A stretch of 64,000 nucleotides of DNA, from contig NZ_JBCNLP010000006.1 of the NCBI RefSeq assembly GCF_039595395.1, forward strand, positions 997,001 through 1,061,000, given 5' to 3'. Below the pieces are notes generated by a model. That model was not told where the DNA came from. It searched no databases and saw only the letters and a program-made list of their open reading frames with translations. The DNA is from Novosphingobium sp. (GTDB taxonomy: Bacteria; Pseudomonadota; Alphaproteobacteria; Sphingomonadales; Sphingomonadaceae). How positions within the stretch are numbered: the first letter of the stretch is position 1; every line of letters begins with the position of its first letter. Positions 33,386 through 42,064 of the stretch are shown here, piece after piece. Position numbers and translations under genes: made by a program.

Positions 33386-35116
33386 TCAGGCGAAAAGCAG
33401 CCGGTCACGCACCTTATGGGGCTGCGCCCAGTCCTCGGCGAACCAGGCCTCCTCACCATCCTTGGGTGGCCGCTTGAGGCTGAGGGGCCTGACCGCGCCT
33501 TTCGACACTTTTTGCGCGACCCGGAACTGATAGTGATCAATCATCGCCAGAGCCTCGATCACATAGGAGGTCGCCACGCGGCGGTCGCGGATCAGCAGCA
33601 GGTTCTCGCCATTGGAGCCATCCGCCGCCTTCGACATGTTGTAGGAACCGGTATAGACAAGCGCCTTGTCGGTGTTGAAATCGAGCACGATAAATTTGTG
33701 ATGCATCCGCGTGCCCACATTGCCCGCCAAGCCGGTGAACTCGGTCGAAAAAGGTGGAGGCGCATCCTTGCCCAGTGCCTCGACATAGGTGAGCGGCTGG
33801 TTGGAGGAAGTCGAGGCCACCTCGATGCCGGTCTTCTTGTCGGAAATCCCCGCGACGAAGAGATCCTGCTGGCTCGTTTTGGCCCTCAGCGCCTCGACGA
33901 TCACGCCGGGCGTCTGGCTGAGGAAAGCCAGCGAATAGAAGATCGACGAGGTCGCATCATCGATGTCCGCGCCAATGCCCGCCAGTCGGGAGTTCGCGGC
34001 GGCATGCGGCGAAAAGCTGATATGGGCATCAATCCCCTCAAGCCCCAGATCCAGCCAGTCGGTCGAGGGGCTTGTGGGAAACGTGTCGGGCGCGGACCAA
34101 TATTGCTCGAACGCCGCCTTGAACACGGCCAGCGGCGCCTCGCCTTCGACGGTGACAAGATTGTTCGACTGAACGAACAGGCCACGCCAGCTCATGTTGG
34201 TGGAGCCACAGATCGCGCGCTGGATCGTCGGCCCGCTGACCCAGATGATTTTGTTGTGCTGCAGGCTCTTCATCGCCTGCCGCTTGACCGCATAGCCAAG
34301 GCCGGTGAGGATCTGCTCGGCCTTGTCCTCGGCGGCACCCTCGCCGGTGTGGTCCTTGCTGTTGTCGATGATGATCCGCAACCGGTCGGTGGGCAGTTGC
34401 TTCACCCGGTCCATGATCATCGGCAGGTTGAAGTCAAAAGCGATGATGCCGATGTCCGGCGCCTGCCCGGCTTTGGTTTCCGCGATGGCCGCATCCAGAA
34501 TGGCCAGCATCTCGGCATAGGCCTCAAAGCCCATCCATGCATAGGCGCTTTGGGCATCGGGGTGCGTCGGCACGAAATCGAGGCCGTTTTTGGCGTCGCT
34601 CGGCAGCAAAGTCTCGATGGCGCCGTTTCTTGCATAGCGATCGAGAAAGGCCTGTGACGAGATAAACCCCCGCGTGTAGGCGATGTTGAGCTTGCCCGGA
34701 TAGGTCTCGCGCGCCAGCGGCAGGGCCGCGATCTGCGCCGTGCCATAGGTCAGATCGCCGGTGGCGTTCATGAAGACCGGCGTCACGCGATAGGTGTAAT
34801 CGCCCGCAAGATCGGCGTTGAAGGGGAAATGCACCCAGCGGAATTTCTGGATCGGCGCCACCAGCGTGGAATAGGTCTGCGGGCGCAACGGGGCGGAGGT
34901 GGAGCCAGCCTCTCCCTCGAAATTCAGCCGGTTCTTGACCGCGAAGAACTGCTGTCTGCCCGGCTCCTGATACTCGATGGCAAAGCCGACGAAATCCTCG
35001 GAGGGTTGCCCGTCACGCCAGTTCATGGCCAGCAGGCACATGCCGTCGCCGCGGTGGATCTTCAGGGTGAACAGTGCCTCGGCGACATCACCTTCGGCAA
35101 AGCTGGCGTCACTCAT
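33386..35116 (-). CDS. Phospholipase D-like (HKD) protein
   Basis: A 576-residue protein with no signal peptide. Two half-sites are visible. The first is SLQHNKIIWVSGPTIQRAIC then GSTNMSWRG, with His-x-Lys and the downstream GSTN but no clear Asp at the usual spacing. The second is MHHKFIVLDFNTDKALVYTG then SYNMSKAADGSNGENLLLIR, a good HxKxxxxD match. The first 150 residues form a beta-rich domain of the fibronectin/immunoglobulin style (TLKIHRGDGMCLLAMNW, WVHFPFNADLAGDYTYRVTP). PLD-fold proteins cleave phosphodiesters in lipids or nucleic acids. The role here is unknown; similar proteins occur in phage-defence and effector contexts, but no partner gene is adjacent. Confidence 0.75.
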   Translation of the reverse strand: MSDASFAEGDVAEALFTLKIHRGDGMCLLAMNWRDGQPSEDFVGFAIEYQEPGRQQFFAVKNRLNFEGEAGSTSAPLRPQTYSTLVAPIQKFRWVHFPFNADLAGDYTYRVTPVFMNATGDLTYGTAQIAALPLARETYPGKLNIAYTRGFISSQAFLDRYARNGAIETLLPSDAKNGLDFVPTHPDAQSAYAWMGFEAYAEMLAILDAAIAETKAGQAPDIGIIAFDFNLPMIMDRVKQLPTDRLRIIIDNSKDHTGEGAAEDKAEQILTGLGYAVKRQAMKSLQHNKIIWVSGPTIQRAICGSTNMSWRGLFVQSNNLVTVEGEAPLAVFKAAFEQYWSAPDTFPTSPSTDWLDLGLEGIDAHISFSPHAAANSRLAGIGADIDDATSSIFYSLAFLSQTPGVIVEALRAKTSQQDLFVAGISDKKTGIEVASTSSNQPLTYVEALGKDAPPPFSTEFTGLAGNVGTRMHHKFIVLDFNTDKALVYTGSYNMSKAADGSNGENLLLIRDRRVATSYVIEALAMIDHYQFRVAQKVSKGAVRPLSLKRPPKDGEEAWFAEDWAQPHKVRDRLLFA

Positions 35117-35472
35117 GGCCTGTCCTCTGTCCTGCGCGGGTTTATCACGGCATGATTAAGAGCCTAATTTGTCAGATTTTGGACGGCGTGCCGCCCTGGG
35201 CAAAGAGAACAGTCCGATCTGGCGCAAATCGCCCTTTCAGTGAGCCTTGACCGACCCGACAGCCCGCCCCGGCGCGACGAAAGGATCGTGACAGGCCTTG
35301 CCAAACGCAAGCGCAGCATACACATGCCCATCTCCATGGATCGGAGCAGCTTGATGACGGAGAATGATGGTGCAGGCCTGTGCTGGCCGCCGCAGATCCG
35401 CAAGCGCGCCTCCCATTTTCCTCTGGCCACAGCTTGCAACCGCGCCGGGGACTGCCGACTGGTGAATGAAGC
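35117..35472. other. Intergenic region without a supported gene
   Basis: About 350 bp between the divergent PLD-like and desaturase genes. Frames on both strands are short or overlap the desaturase and have no family motif. No strong repeat or terminator was noticed. It presumably carries both promoters. Confidence 0.4.
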
Positions 35473-36555
35473 ATGCTGATGAACGCGACGATGCCCGCCC
35501 CCGCCCTGCCCAATGCCGCTGCGCCCGATGCGGAAGACCGCGACCTGCTGCGCGCCGCCGCCGCCATCACCAAGGAGGCCCGCAAGGCTCAGCCCGCGAT
35601 CTATTGGGGCGACACGATCGCCTCGGCGGTTGTTGGCTACGGATCGCTGATCGCTCTGGTCAACAGGGCGCCGGATGGCCTGAGTGTGCTGCTGTTCGTG
35701 GTGGCGGTGCTGGCGCTGTACCGCGCGGAAAGCTTTATCCATGAACTGACCCATGTGTTGCCGGGGCGCCTGCCGGGCTTCAACGCGGGCTGGAACGCGC
35801 TGGTGGGCATTCCGCTGCTGACGCCTTCCTTCATGTATGAAGGCGTGCATAATCAGCACCATCTGCGTCATGCCTATGGCACGCCGCGCGATCCCGAATA
35901 TAAGCCGCTGGCGCAGTCTGGCTGGTTGGGCGTGGTGGGCTTCACCCTGCTGGCGGCTCTGGCACCGGTGGCGCTGATCCTGCGCTTTGCCGTGCTGGCG
36001 CCGCTCAGCCTGCTGATCCCGCCCCTGAGGGAGGCGGTGGTGAGCCGTTTCTCGGCCCTTGCGATCAATCCGGACTATCGCCGCAGCCGCCCCAAGCCCG
36101 AGGCCTATCGCCGCTGGCTGGTCCTTGAAACGCTGGCCAGCCTCTGGGCGATGACGATGGTTGCGCTGGTCGCCAAAGGCGTGGTCTCGCTGCGCACGGC
36201 GGGCATGGTGCTGGCGGTGCTTTCGATGGTGGCGCTGGTCAATCAGATCCGCACGCTGGCCGCCCATATGTGGCAGAACGATTCGGGCGAGCCGATGTCG
36301 CTGACCGCGCAATATGCGGATTCGGTCAATGTGCCGCCCCCCGCGCTGCTGCCCGCGCTATGGGCGCCGGTGGGCCTGCGCTATCATGGGCTGCATCACC
36401 TGCTGCCCTCGCTGCCCTATCATGAGCTGGGCAAGGCCCATAAAAGGCTCGCGGCGGAGTTCGGGCGCGGGGCGACCTATCACGGCAGCAATTACGCCAG
36501 CCTGTGGGCGGTGGTGCGCTCATGGTTCGGGACGCGCCGTCCGACCACGCGGTAA
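35473..36555 (+). CDS. Membrane fatty-acid desaturase-family protein
   Basis: A 360-residue integral membrane protein. Three histidine boxes are present: HELTHVLPGRLPG, HNQHHLRHAYG and YHGLHHLLPSLPYHELG, in the order and spacing of the FA_desaturase superfamily with a di-iron centre. Hydrophobic segments include SLIALVNRAPDGLSVLLFVV and VVGFTLLAALAPVALILRFA. Such enzymes desaturate or hydroxylate acyl chains, sphingoid bases or carotenoids in the inner membrane. Either ATG at 35473 or 35479 may start it; neither has a strong ribosome site. No neighbouring lipid gene suggests the substrate. Confidence 0.83.
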   Translation: MLMNATMPAPALPNAAAPDAEDRDLLRAAAAITKEARKAQPAIYWGDTIASAVVGYGSLIALVNRAPDGLSVLLFVVAVLALYRAESFIHELTHVLPGRLPGFNAGWNALVGIPLLTPSFMYEGVHNQHHLRHAYGTPRDPEYKPLAQSGWLGVVGFTLLAALAPVALILRFAVLAPLSLLIPPLREAVVSRFSALAINPDYRRSRPKPEAYRRWLVLETLASLWAMTMVALVAKGVVSLRTAGMVLAVLSMVALVNQIRTLAAHMWQNDSGEPMSLTAQYADSVNVPPPALLPALWAPVGLRYHGLHHLLPSLPYHELGKAHKRLAAEFGRGATYHGSNYASLWAVVRSWFGTRRPTTR

Positions 36556-36627
36556 AACGATGCCGGAAGACGCAAGCAAGGCGGCACCCTCATGCCGCCG
36601 CTTGGGTCCTCCGGCCACCTCGATGCC

Positions 36628-37524
36628 TTAGGCCTTGACGATCGAGGCGAGGTAGATCTCATCGATGGCCTGCGCCAGCGCGGCGTCGAAGGCCTCATCG
36701 CTCTGCCCATGAGCCAGATCGGCGATCAGCGCGCGCGAGAAGCTGGCGATCACGCCATGGTTCTTCGCCAGTTCGGCACAGGCATCGGTCCGCGAATAAC
36801 CACCCGACAGAGCAATCACCCGGATCACGCGCGGATGGGCGATCAGCGGCGCGTGGAAGTCGGGCTCATGCGGGATCGACAGCTTGAGGATCACCTGACG
36901 GTCGCCTTCAAGCGCGTCGAGCGCTTTCAGCAGTTCCTCGCGCAGAATGGTGTCGGCCTGAGCGCGCTCCTCGCTGGCGATCAGCACTTCGGGCTCGACG
37001 ATCGGCATCAGGCCGTGGCTCAGGATCTGCTCGGCGACCTCGAACTGCTGCCTGACGATGGCGGCAATGCCCGCGCGATGGCCCAGACGGACGACCGAAC
37101 GCATCTTGGTGCCGAACACGCCCAGCGCGCGGGCCCGCTCCAGCAGGGCATCCAGACCGGGGATCGGCTTCATCAACTGGACGCCGTCCTGCTCGGCCTC
37201 AAGCCCCTTGTCCATCTTCAGGAAGGGCACGATGCCCTTTTCGCGCAGCAGGGTCGGCACCGGCACGCCCTCGGCCATGCCATCCATCGTGCGTTCAAAC
37301 AGGATCGCGCCCAGCACCTTGCCCTTGCTGAAGGACGGCGTGGTGATGATGCGCACCCGCATCTGGTGGATGAGATCGAACATTTCCTCATCATTCGACC
37401 AGGCGTCCTCTGCCACACCATAGGCCTTGAGCGCCTTGGGCGTCGAACCACCGCTCTGATCGAGGGCGGCAACGAACCCCGCACCGCCTTTTACCTGCGC
37501 CATCATCACCGCATCGGTTATCAC
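36628..37524 (-). CDS. Fructose-bisphosphate aldolase, class I
   Basis: A class I (Schiff-base) aldolase of the short bacterial type, about 298 residues. GFVAALDQSGGSTPKALKAY is diagnostic for the family. RIITTPSFSKGKVLGAILFE, GLMPIVEPEVLI and RQVILKLSIPHE follow, the last carrying the probable catalytic Lys, and VIALSGGYSR the phosphate site. I prefer the GTG at 37524, which has AGGAGA eight bases upstream and gives a family-like N-terminus; the ATG at 37542 is the alternative and has no ribosome site. It splits fructose-1,6-bisphosphate in glycolysis. It stands alone on the minus strand. Confidence 0.88.
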   Translation of the reverse strand: MITDAVMMAQVKGGAGFVAALDQSGGSTPKALKAYGVAEDAWSNDEEMFDLIHQMRVRIITTPSFSKGKVLGAILFERTMDGMAEGVPVPTLLREKGIVPFLKMDKGLEAEQDGVQLMKPIPGLDALLERARALGVFGTKMRSVVRLGHRAGIAAIVRQQFEVAEQILSHGLMPIVEPEVLIASEERAQADTILREELLKALDALEGDRQVILKLSIPHEPDFHAPLIAHPRVIRVIALSGGYSRTDACAELAKNHGVIASFSRALIADLAHGQSDEAFDAALAQAIDEIYLASIVKA

Positions 37525-37671
37525 TGTCGAAATCTCCTGCATCTGGCCTGGAAGCGCTTCATTCTGCGTCTGTGCCCTCTTGCGCTCTGGATTGTGACAG
37601 GCGCAACCACAATCGGGCGGAAACCGTCTCGAATACGGCAGATTGCCGATTGTTGGTCGGCAAAGCGGGCT

Positions 37672-38733
37672 TCAGGGCGCCACCTTGCGTTGTTCGGTCA
37701 GGATGTCCCACCCGGTCAGGAACAGCGCGGCCACCACCGGGCCGACCACGATGCCGCTGATGCCCACCAGCTCGATCCCGCCCAGCGTCGTCACCAGCAC
37801 CATCCAGTCGGGGATGCCGGTGTCGCGCCCCACCAGCAGCGGGCGCAGGATGTTGTCGACCAGACCGATCACCAGCATGCCGGAGAACACCACAACCACA
37901 GCCTGCCAGATGGCCCCAGTCGCCAGCAGATAGACCGCCACCGGGCCCCAGACGATCGCCGGGCCAATCGCGGGCAGCAGCGCCGCAACCACCATCAGCA
38001 TGCCCCAGAGCAGCGCGGCGGGCAGCCCCACGATCCAGAAGGTCACCGCGCCAAGCGATCCCTGGGCCAGAGCGACCAGTCCGGACCCCTTGATGGTGGC
38101 GCGCACCACGATGACGAATTTCTCGGCCAGTCGCGATGCGATGGCAGGTTTGATCGGCAGGGCTCGCAGGATGGCGGGGCCGATATGCTCGCCATCGCGC
38201 AGCAGGAAATACATGACATAGAGGCCGATGCCGAAAGCCAGCAGAAAGCTGGCCGCATTGGCGCCAATCGACAGGGCCTGCCGCGCGATCAGGCTGACGC
38301 TGTTGTTGATGGCCTGCGACACCCGCTCCTCGACCAGATCGAAGCTGCCGAAGCCCGAGCTGTCGAGCCAGTGCTGCAGGCGCAGCGGCAAGGCGCTGTG
38401 AAGCTTGCCGAAATAGAGGGCGAAGTTGATCTGGCCGCCCCGAATCTGGTCATAGACCTCGGCGGCCTGCCCCATCACCAGACTGGTGATGATCAGCGCC
38501 GGGATAACGACCGCGATGGTGATGATCAGCAAGGTCAGCGCCGCGGCCATATTGCGGCGTCCCTTGCAGCGGCGAAGCAGCTTCTGGAACAGGGGCTGGA
38601 ACAGCAGCGCCCCCAGCACCGCCCCGAGCAGGGCGCCCATAAAGGACGACACGATAAGCATGAGACCGATGCTGATGAACGCTAAAAACAGAAGAAAACC
38701 ACCATGTTCCAGGCGATCTTTGACAGGGGTCAT
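37672..38733 (-). CDS. AI-2E family transporter (YdiK/PerM-like permease)
   Basis: About 353 residues with seven to eight membrane segments: GGFLLFLAFISIGLMLIVSS, ALTLLIITIAVVIPALIITS, ASFLLAFGIGLYVMYFLLRD, GMLMVVAALLPAIGPAIVWG and FSGMLVIGLVDNILRPLLVG. The last block (DNILRPLLVGRDTGIP) and the final GIELVGISGIVVGPVVAALF are signatures of the AI-2E/UPF0118 family. Members export small molecules or act as Na+/H+-type antiporters. I start at the ATG at 38733, just ahead of the first membrane segment; the ATG at 38775 is possible. No partner genes are evident. Confidence 0.82.
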   Translation of the reverse strand: MTPVKDRLEHGGFLLFLAFISIGLMLIVSSFMGALLGAVLGALLFQPLFQKLLRRCKGRRNMAAALTLLIITIAVVIPALIITSLVMGQAAEVYDQIRGGQINFALYFGKLHSALPLRLQHWLDSSGFGSFDLVEERVSQAINNSVSLIARQALSIGANAASFLLAFGIGLYVMYFLLRDGEHIGPAILRALPIKPAIASRLAEKFVIVVRATIKGSGLVALAQGSLGAVTFWIVGLPAALLWGMLMVVAALLPAIGPAIVWGPVAVYLLATGAIWQAVVVVFSGMLVIGLVDNILRPLLVGRDTGIPDWMVLVTTLGGIELVGISGIVVGPVVAALFLTGWDILTEQRKVAP

Positions 38734-38925
38734 CAGCTTGCTCTCATTGGGCCGTCTCAACCGTCTGGCGACCATAGGCAGAAAGGTCGGCCAAGACGAG
38801 TCAGGATGGAAGGTCCTGTCGGATGAACGCCTGTCGACCGTATTGGGTCCCGCAAGGGGCTGGTATCCTTGCATTGCCTCACAGGCTGTATTATTCAATC
38901 AACACACTGCAAGGAGGCAAGTAGG

Positions 38926-39339
38926 GTGGCACTGGAAGACTATCGCGCACCGACCAAGGTCAAGTTGTCGGTCCTCTGGACTTCCACCATGTTTTGTTAT
39001 GTTTACGGGGATTATTTCGGGCTTTTTATCAAGGGCACACTGGATGAGATGAACCATGGCATCATGGGGCCGCTCGGTGCAGCGACGCCCGGTATGCTGA
39101 TCGGCGTGTCACTGATGATGGCGCTGCCCAGCCTGATGGTGGCGCTGTCCCTGCTGCTGCCCGCGCCCCTCTGCCGGTGGGTATCGGTGGTGCTGGGACT
39201 GGCCTACACCGCGATCATGGGTATCAGCATGCCCGGCGCGGCGCCCTTCTACCAGACGCTTGCGCTGATCGAGATGGCCTTGACGCTGACGATTGCGGTC
39301 ATCGCATGGCACTGGCCGCAAGCCAACACGCCCCGCTGA
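38926..39339 (+). CDS. DUF6326 family membrane protein
   Basis: A 137-residue protein with four predicted membrane segments. KVKLSVLWTSTMFCYVYGDY, then GPLGAATPGMLIGVSLMMAL and a C-terminal ALTLTIAVIAWHWPQ fit DUF6326. The start is a GTG at 38926, chosen because AAGGAGG lies nine bases upstream; the longer frame from 38869 has none. Its function is unknown. It is divergent from the AI-2E permease and convergent with pcaF. Confidence 0.72.
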   Translation: MALEDYRAPTKVKLSVLWTSTMFCYVYGDYFGLFIKGTLDEMNHGIMGPLGAATPGMLIGVSLMMALPSLMVALSLLLPAPLCRWVSVVLGLAYTAIMGISMPGAAPFYQTLALIEMALTLTIAVIAWHWPQANTPR

Positions 39340-39345
39340 GACGGC

Positions 39346-39374
39346 GCCCTCCCCGCTCCCGGAGCAAGGAGGGC
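39346..39374. terminator. Possible hairpin terminator between convergent genes
   Basis: GCCCTCC (39346-39352) pairs with GGAGGGC (39368-39374), with a smaller GCTCC/GGAGC pairing inside. It fills the 45-bp gap between the DUF6326 gene and pcaF. No U-tract follows on either strand. Confidence 0.4.
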
Positions 39375-39383
39375 AACGCATTG

Positions 39384-40592
39384 TCAAACCCTCTCGACCG
39401 CCAGCGCCAGACCGATGCCCACGCCCACGCAGAGCGTGGCCAAGCCGCGCTTGCCGCCAGTCTTCTCAAGCTGATGGACCAGTGTCAGGGCCAGACGCGC
39501 ACCCGACATGCCCAGCGGATGGCCCAGCGCAATGGCGCCGCCATTGGGGTTCACCTGCGGCGCATCGTCGTCCAGACCCAGTTCACGCATCACCGCCAGC
39601 GACTGGCTGGCAAAGGCCTCGTTCAGTTCGATGGCGTCGAAGTCATGGATGGTCAGGCCCAGTTTGGCCATCAGCTTGCGGGTCGCCGGGATCGGCCCCA
39701 CGCCCATCACACGCGGCTCCACCCCCGCCGAGGCAAGGCCCAGAATGCGCGCGCGCGGCGTCAGCCCATGGGCCTTCACAGCCGCCTCGCTGGCGATGAT
39801 CAGCGCCGCCGCGCCATCGTTGATGCCCGAGGCATTGCCTGCCGTCACCGTGCCATTCGCCCCGAACAGCGGCTTCAGGGCGGAGAGCACATCGATTGTG
39901 GTGTCGGCGCGCGGATGTTCGTCGAGCGTGATCTGCGTCACCTCGCCGCGCTTGCGACCGGGCACGTTGACCGGCACGATCTCCTCGGCATGGAAGCCCG
40001 AGGCCTGCACCGCTGCCGTGCGCTGCTGGCTGCGCAGCGCGAAGGCATCCTGATCCGCGCGGCTGATGCCGTAATCCTCGGCGACATTCTCGCCGGTGCG
40101 CGGCATGGTCTCGGTGCCGTAGGCGGCATCAAGCGCGGGGTTGACGAAACGCCAGCCCATCGTGGTGTCTTCCATCTTCTGGCCACGCCCGAAGGCGGTA
40201 TCAGCCTTGCCCATCACGAAAGGCGCGCGGGTCATGCTTTCGACGCCCCCGGCAAAGGCCAGATCCATCTCGCCCAGGCGAATGGCGCGGGCCGCCTGCC
40301 CCACCGCTTCCAGCCCGGAGGCGCAGAGGCGGTTGAGGGTCACGCCGGGCACTTGCGCCGGCAGGCCCGCCAGCAGCAGGCTCATGCGCGCGACATTGCG
40401 GTTGTCCTCGCCCGCCTGGTTGGCGCAGCCGTAGAAGACCTCCTCGATGGCTTGAGGATCAAGGCCCGGATTGCGCTCCAGCAGGGCTTTCAAAGGCACC
40501 GCCCCCAGATCGTCGGCACGGATGCGCGACAGACCGCCACCATAACGGCCGATGGGGGTGCGGACGGCGTCGCAGATAAAGGCTTCGGTCAT
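39384..40592 (-). CDS. pcaF: 3-oxoadipyl-CoA/acetyl-CoA acyltransferase (thiolase)
   Basis: A 402-residue thiolase. FICDAVRTPIGRYGGGLSRI at the N-terminus is the PcaF-type signature. The nucleophilic Cys is in TLNRLCASGLEAVG. GGVESMTRAPFVM, the Glu/His motif ELNEAFASQ, GGAIALGHPLGMSGAR and the C-terminal Cys in ATLCVGVGIG complete the active site. In the beta-ketoadipate pathway it cleaves 3-oxoadipyl-CoA to succinyl-CoA and acetyl-CoA. It is the last gene of pcaI-pcaJ-pcaF on the minus strand, 14 bp after pcaJ. The CoA-transferase neighbours are the main reason for preferring pcaF over a general acetyl-CoA acetyltransferase. Confidence 0.88.
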   Translation of the reverse strand: MTEAFICDAVRTPIGRYGGGLSRIRADDLGAVPLKALLERNPGLDPQAIEEVFYGCANQAGEDNRNVARMSLLLAGLPAQVPGVTLNRLCASGLEAVGQAARAIRLGEMDLAFAGGVESMTRAPFVMGKADTAFGRGQKMEDTTMGWRFVNPALDAAYGTETMPRTGENVAEDYGISRADQDAFALRSQQRTAAVQASGFHAEEIVPVNVPGRKRGEVTQITLDEHPRADTTIDVLSALKPLFGANGTVTAGNASGINDGAAALIIASEAAVKAHGLTPRARILGLASAGVEPRVMGVGPIPATRKLMAKLGLTIHDFDAIELNEAFASQSLAVMRELGLDDDAPQVNPNGGAIALGHPLGMSGARLALTLVHQLEKTGGKRGLATLCVGVGIGLALAVERV

Positions 40593-40606
40593 ATCGGAAA
40601 ATCCTC

Positions 40607-41257
40607 TCAGGCGGCCAATGCGGCGGCGTCCAGCGCCAGTCCGGTGCTGCGGCGCGCCTCCTCGATGCTGAAACCGGGGACGAGGTCGATGATGCCCGCG
40701 CCCTGAGGCCCCACGCTGAAGGTGCCCAGATCGGTGTAAACCCGCGAAATGCAGCCGATGCCGGTGAGCGGATAGGTGCAACGCTCGACCAGCTTGCTCT
40801 CGCCCGCCTTGGTGAGCAGCTCCATCATGACGAAAATCTGCTTGGCACCGATGGCCAGATCCATTGCCCCGCCCACCGCCGGAATCGCGCCCGGCGCGCC
40901 GGTGTGCCAATTGGCGATATCTCCGCGCGCCGAAACCTGAAAGGCGCCCAGCACGCAGATGTCCAGATGCCCGCCGCGCATCATCGCAAAGCTGTCGGCA
41001 TGGTGGAAGAAGCAGCCGCCATCCAGCAGCGTGACGGGTTGCTTGCCCGCATTGATCAGTTCGGGGTCTTCGAAGCCAGGCGCGGGTGCGGGCCCCATGC
41101 CCAGTACGCCGTTTTCGCTTTGCAGGAAGATGTCCTTGTCGGCGGGCAGATAGTTGGCCACCATCGTCGGCAGGCCGATACCGAGGTTGACATAGGCACC
41201 CTCGGGAATGTCGCGGGCGACGCGGGCGGCCATGGCCTTGCGATCCAGTCGTTCCAT
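40607..41257 (-). CDS. pcaJ: 3-oxoadipate CoA-transferase subunit B
   Basis: A 216-residue beta subunit. IPEGAYVNLGIGLPTMVANY and the catalytic-Glu motif SENGVLGMGPAPAPG are typical of SCOT/PcaJ B subunits; GGHLDICVLGAFQVSARGDI and PAVGGAMDLAIGAKQIFVMM follow. The catalytic Glu is thought to form the CoA thioester intermediate. It joins the A subunit encoded 12 bp upstream. Together they move CoA from succinyl-CoA to beta-ketoadipate. An acetoacetate or other 3-oxoacid transferase is the alternative, but the adjacent pcaF and IclR gene favour beta-ketoadipate. Confidence 0.88.
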   Translation of the reverse strand: MERLDRKAMAARVARDIPEGAYVNLGIGLPTMVANYLPADKDIFLQSENGVLGMGPAPAPGFEDPELINAGKQPVTLLDGGCFFHHADSFAMMRGGHLDICVLGAFQVSARGDIANWHTGAPGAIPAVGGAMDLAIGAKQIFVMMELLTKAGESKLVERCTYPLTGIGCISRVYTDLGTFSVGPQGAGIIDLVPGFSIEEARRSTGLALDAAALAA

Positions 41258-41269
41258 TGTCTTTCTCCC

Positions 41270-41953
41270 TCAGGCGGCCAGAGCGGCGGTGGGCGTGATC
41301 GGCACCACGCGCTGGACGAAGATGCCCGGTGTCACCACGGCTTCCGGGTCGAGGCCGCCCAGCGGCACGATCTGCGCCACCTGAGCGATGGCGGTCTTGG
41401 CGGCCATCGCCATGATCGGGCCGAAGTTGCGCGCCGTCTTGCGGTAAACCAGATTGCCCCAGCGATCGCCCTGCTGCGCTTTGATCAGCGCGAAGTCGGC
41501 GTGGATGGGGTATTCCAGCACATAATCGCGCCCGTCGATGGTCCGGGTTTCCTTGCCCTCGGCCAGCAGGGTGCCAAAGCCGGTGGGGGTGAAGATGGCG
41601 CCAAGCCCGGCCCCTGCCGCCTGAATTCGCGCGGCCAGATTGCCCTGCGGTACCAGTTCCAGCTCGATCTCCCCGGCGTGATAGAGCGCGTCGAAATGAT
41701 GCGAATCCGCCTGCCTCGGGAAAGAGCAGATGATCTTGCGTACCCGCTTTTCCTTCATCAGCGCGGCCACACCCATCTCGCCATTGCCGGCATTGTTGCT
41801 GATGATGGTGAGGTCGCGCACGCCCCGCCCAATCAGTGCCTCGATCAGTTCGTCGGGCATGCCGGCGGTGCCGAACCCTCCGATCATGATGGAGGCGCCA
41901 TCCTGAATATCGGCGACGGCAACGGTTGCCGAGGCCACGCTTTTATCGATCAC
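41270..41953 (-). CDS. pcaI: 3-oxoadipate CoA-transferase subunit A
   Basis: A 227-residue alpha subunit. VADIQDGASIMIGGFGTAGM is the GGFGxxGxP signature of CoA-transferase A subunits. NNAGNGEMGVAALMKEKRVR, EIELELVPQGNLAARIQAAG and GAIFTPTGFGTLLAEGKE also fit. The start is a GTG at 41953 with AGGAGAG just upstream; the open frame continues far upstream but into the divergent promoter and regulator region. It is the first gene of the pcaIJF operon, driven from the intergenic region shared with the IclR regulator. Confidence 0.88.
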   Translation of the reverse strand: MIDKSVASATVAVADIQDGASIMIGGFGTAGMPDELIEALIGRGVRDLTIISNNAGNGEMGVAALMKEKRVRKIICSFPRQADSHHFDALYHAGEIELELVPQGNLAARIQAAGAGLGAIFTPTGFGTLLAEGKETRTIDGRDYVLEYPIHADFALIKAQQGDRWGNLVYRKTARNFGPIMAMAAKTAIAQVAQIVPLGGLDPEAVVTPGIFVQRVVPITPTAALAA

Positions 41954-42016
41954 GGGACTCTCCTGAAAGCTTGTGTCCTTGCCTCCCGGTTCTGCCTCAC
42001 CCCCTCTTGAGTCAAT

Positions 42017-42053
42017 CGATAAACGGTATATTGTACGGTAATCGGTTATCGAA
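42017..42053. promoter_or_regulatory. Inverted-repeat operator between pcaI and the IclR gene
   Basis: TCGATAAACGG (42017-42027) and CGGTTATCGA (42044-42053) form an imperfect inverted repeat; between them ACGGTA occurs twice (42024-42029, 42036-42041). The block lies 64 bp before pcaI and 12 bp before the regulator start, a typical position for a PcaR/PobR-type IclR site. Confidence 0.6.
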
Positions 42054-42064
42054 AGCACCAAAGT

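Noticed and set aside
33386..35116. Idea of a multi-gene phage-defence island around the PLD-like protein
   Set aside because: Neighbours are a cupin, a small unknown and a desaturase; no helicase, sensor, nuclease or toxin partner is present.
35164..36312. 382-residue minus-strand frame opposite the desaturase
   Set aside because: The plus strand has three ordered His boxes of a desaturase; the minus frame has none of a known fold.
36592..38685. 697-residue plus-strand frame opposite aldolase and AI-2E permease
   Set aside because: Composition (long Gln/His/Arg/Asp stretches) is typical of antisense GC-rich frames and it spans two well-supported genes.
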